Assembly (NCBI GenBank): GCA_963556255.1
Contig: OY744605.1
Coordinates: 71,781,033-71,845,032, forward strand
Direction of reading: 5' to 3'
From: Allolobophora icterica
Taxonomy: Eukaryota; Annelida; Clitellata; Crassiclitellata; Lumbricidae
DNA length: 64,000 nt
The stretch's first letter is position 1. Each line of letters opens with the position of its first letter. Shown one piece after another: positions 63,235 through 64,000 of the stretch. Below the pieces are notes generated by a model that did no database searches, was not told the origin of the DNA, and saw only the letters and a list, made by a program, of their open reading frames with translations. Made by a program: the position numbers and the translations under genes.

Positions 63235-63645
63235 CAGAGGCGGCGCAGCACCAGGGCGCGCCAGTGCAAATGCCCTGGTAAAAAAGCCTTTGCCCTGGTC
63301 GATGCCCTGCCAGAATTTTTGCCCTGCCCAGAATTTGTTCAGGCATATTTTGTTATATCCTGATATATAAATTCACTTAATTCAATGTAATGTTAAAATT
63401 TGCTTTACAAATGTCAAAAAGCGTTCAGCTTCCGGAGGGCTTCGCCCATCTGTCCTCCTGACTATAGACAAATATAATAGTGCTTGGGGCGATTTATGGC
63501 AAGCGCGGTAGCGCGATCTTATTATGGTCAACATTTAAGCTCGCGCTACCGCGCTCTCCATAGCCTAATTCGCCCACTGCACTGGTTACTTGTATGACTG
63601 CCCTGGCTATGCCCTGGTTACAAAAAGTGTCTGGCGCCGCCTCTG
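63235..63645 (+). mobile_element. Short non-autonomous hAT (MITE) with perfect 8-bp TSD
   Basis: CCTCTCAG at 63227-63234 and 63646-63653. Ends CAGAGGCGGCGCAGCACC and, in reverse complement, CAGAGGCGGCGCCAGACAC. Contains many GCCCTG(G/C) repeats and a perfect 15-bp inverted repeat (63502-63516 with 63541-63555). 411 bp, no coding. Confidence 0.85.
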
Positions 63646-63806
63646 CCTCTCAGTGAAAAACGAAATCGGTGCAGCGAGTATGATCAGATTGGTTGCATAG
63701 GCCTAGTGGGCCCTTTAATAGACCCTATAGTTATTATGTTATTGGTGACATCCTGGTAGCAGCACTTTAATTCCTGCTCTATGTATACGATGGTTGATCA
63801 TTAGGT

Positions 63807-64000
63807 CTAGACTAATACCGGTAGTGAGAAAACATATAAGCAAACGACTTCAATCAAAATCACTTTATAGTTTTTCAACATAGTCTCCACCAAGTGCAAC
63901 ACTTTTTCCCAGAGATGTTCAATTGCCTTTACGCCGTCCACGAAGAACTTTCCATCAAGCTGCAGTCCAATCCATTCATTCATGACCTGACATGTCATCG
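63807..64000 (-). pseudogene. Possible mariner-like transposase C-terminus, cut by the window end
   Basis: The minus-strand frame 63998-63807 reads MNEWIGLQLDGKFFVDGVKA followed by IEHLWEKV. The pattern W-x(n)-FF-x-DG-x(6)-W-x-K recalls the last residues of mariner transposases (F-x-x-GI-x-x-L-x-x-RW-x-KC). The catalytic part would lie outside the window. Tentative. Confidence 0.35.

Overview
The window looks like nuclear DNA of an animal, most likely a marine invertebrate; I cannot name the species. The evidence is a spliced GT-AG gene of the metazoan-specific EVA-1 type (two SUEL/rhamnose-type lectin domains, one membrane span), several metazoan non-LTR retrotransposons, hAT and pogo-like DNA transposons with their target-site duplications (TSDs), tRNA-derived SINEs, and very abundant microsatellites. 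Nothing looks bacterial or viral. A 200-base run of N at 52481-52680 is an assembly gap.

Layout. 1-9 kb: microsatellites, SINE copies and a degenerate minus-strand LINE (6.6-7.5 kb). 9.0-11.7 kb: a minus-strand CR1/L2-like LINE with a long open frame, truncated at its 5' end and flanked on both sides by the same (ACAT)n microsatellite. 12.7-14.8 kb: a SINE and a GATTA/TAATC-rich tract. 14.85-18.48 kb: a decayed hAT element with a perfect 8-bp TSD, which contains a pogo-like element (16235-17963) with perfect 25-bp terminal inverted repeats (TIRs) and TA target duplication. 18.5-20.3 kb: three short non-autonomous elements (MITEs) with recognisable TIRs and TSDs. 20.75-23.48 kb: a host-like plus-strand gene of 908 codons with a domain resembling the LEDGF/HRP2 integrase-binding domain and a C-terminal repeat of SUMO-type motifs. 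24.02-27.33 kb: an apparently complete RTE-type LINE with intact 1018-aa ORF, 8-bp tail repeats and a perfect 9-bp TSD.

29.76-61.74 kb: one minus-strand gene, reconstructed here as eight exons with consistent splice phases. It encodes a 573-aa EVA-1-like type I membrane protein: signal peptide, two lectin domains, transmembrane helix and a Pro/Ser-rich tail with ESPV repeats. Its signal-peptide exon lies about 24 kb upstream of exon 2, so most of 37.7-61.6 kb is intron 1. Introns hold a 43-bp minisatellite of about 30 copies, SINEs, a hAT MITE inserted in a SINE, a second degenerate LINE copy and simple repeats. 61.7-64 kb is upstream sequence with another hAT MITE and a possible mariner fragment cut by the window end.

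Most long open frames not listed here are translations of microsatellites or minisatellites and are not genes.
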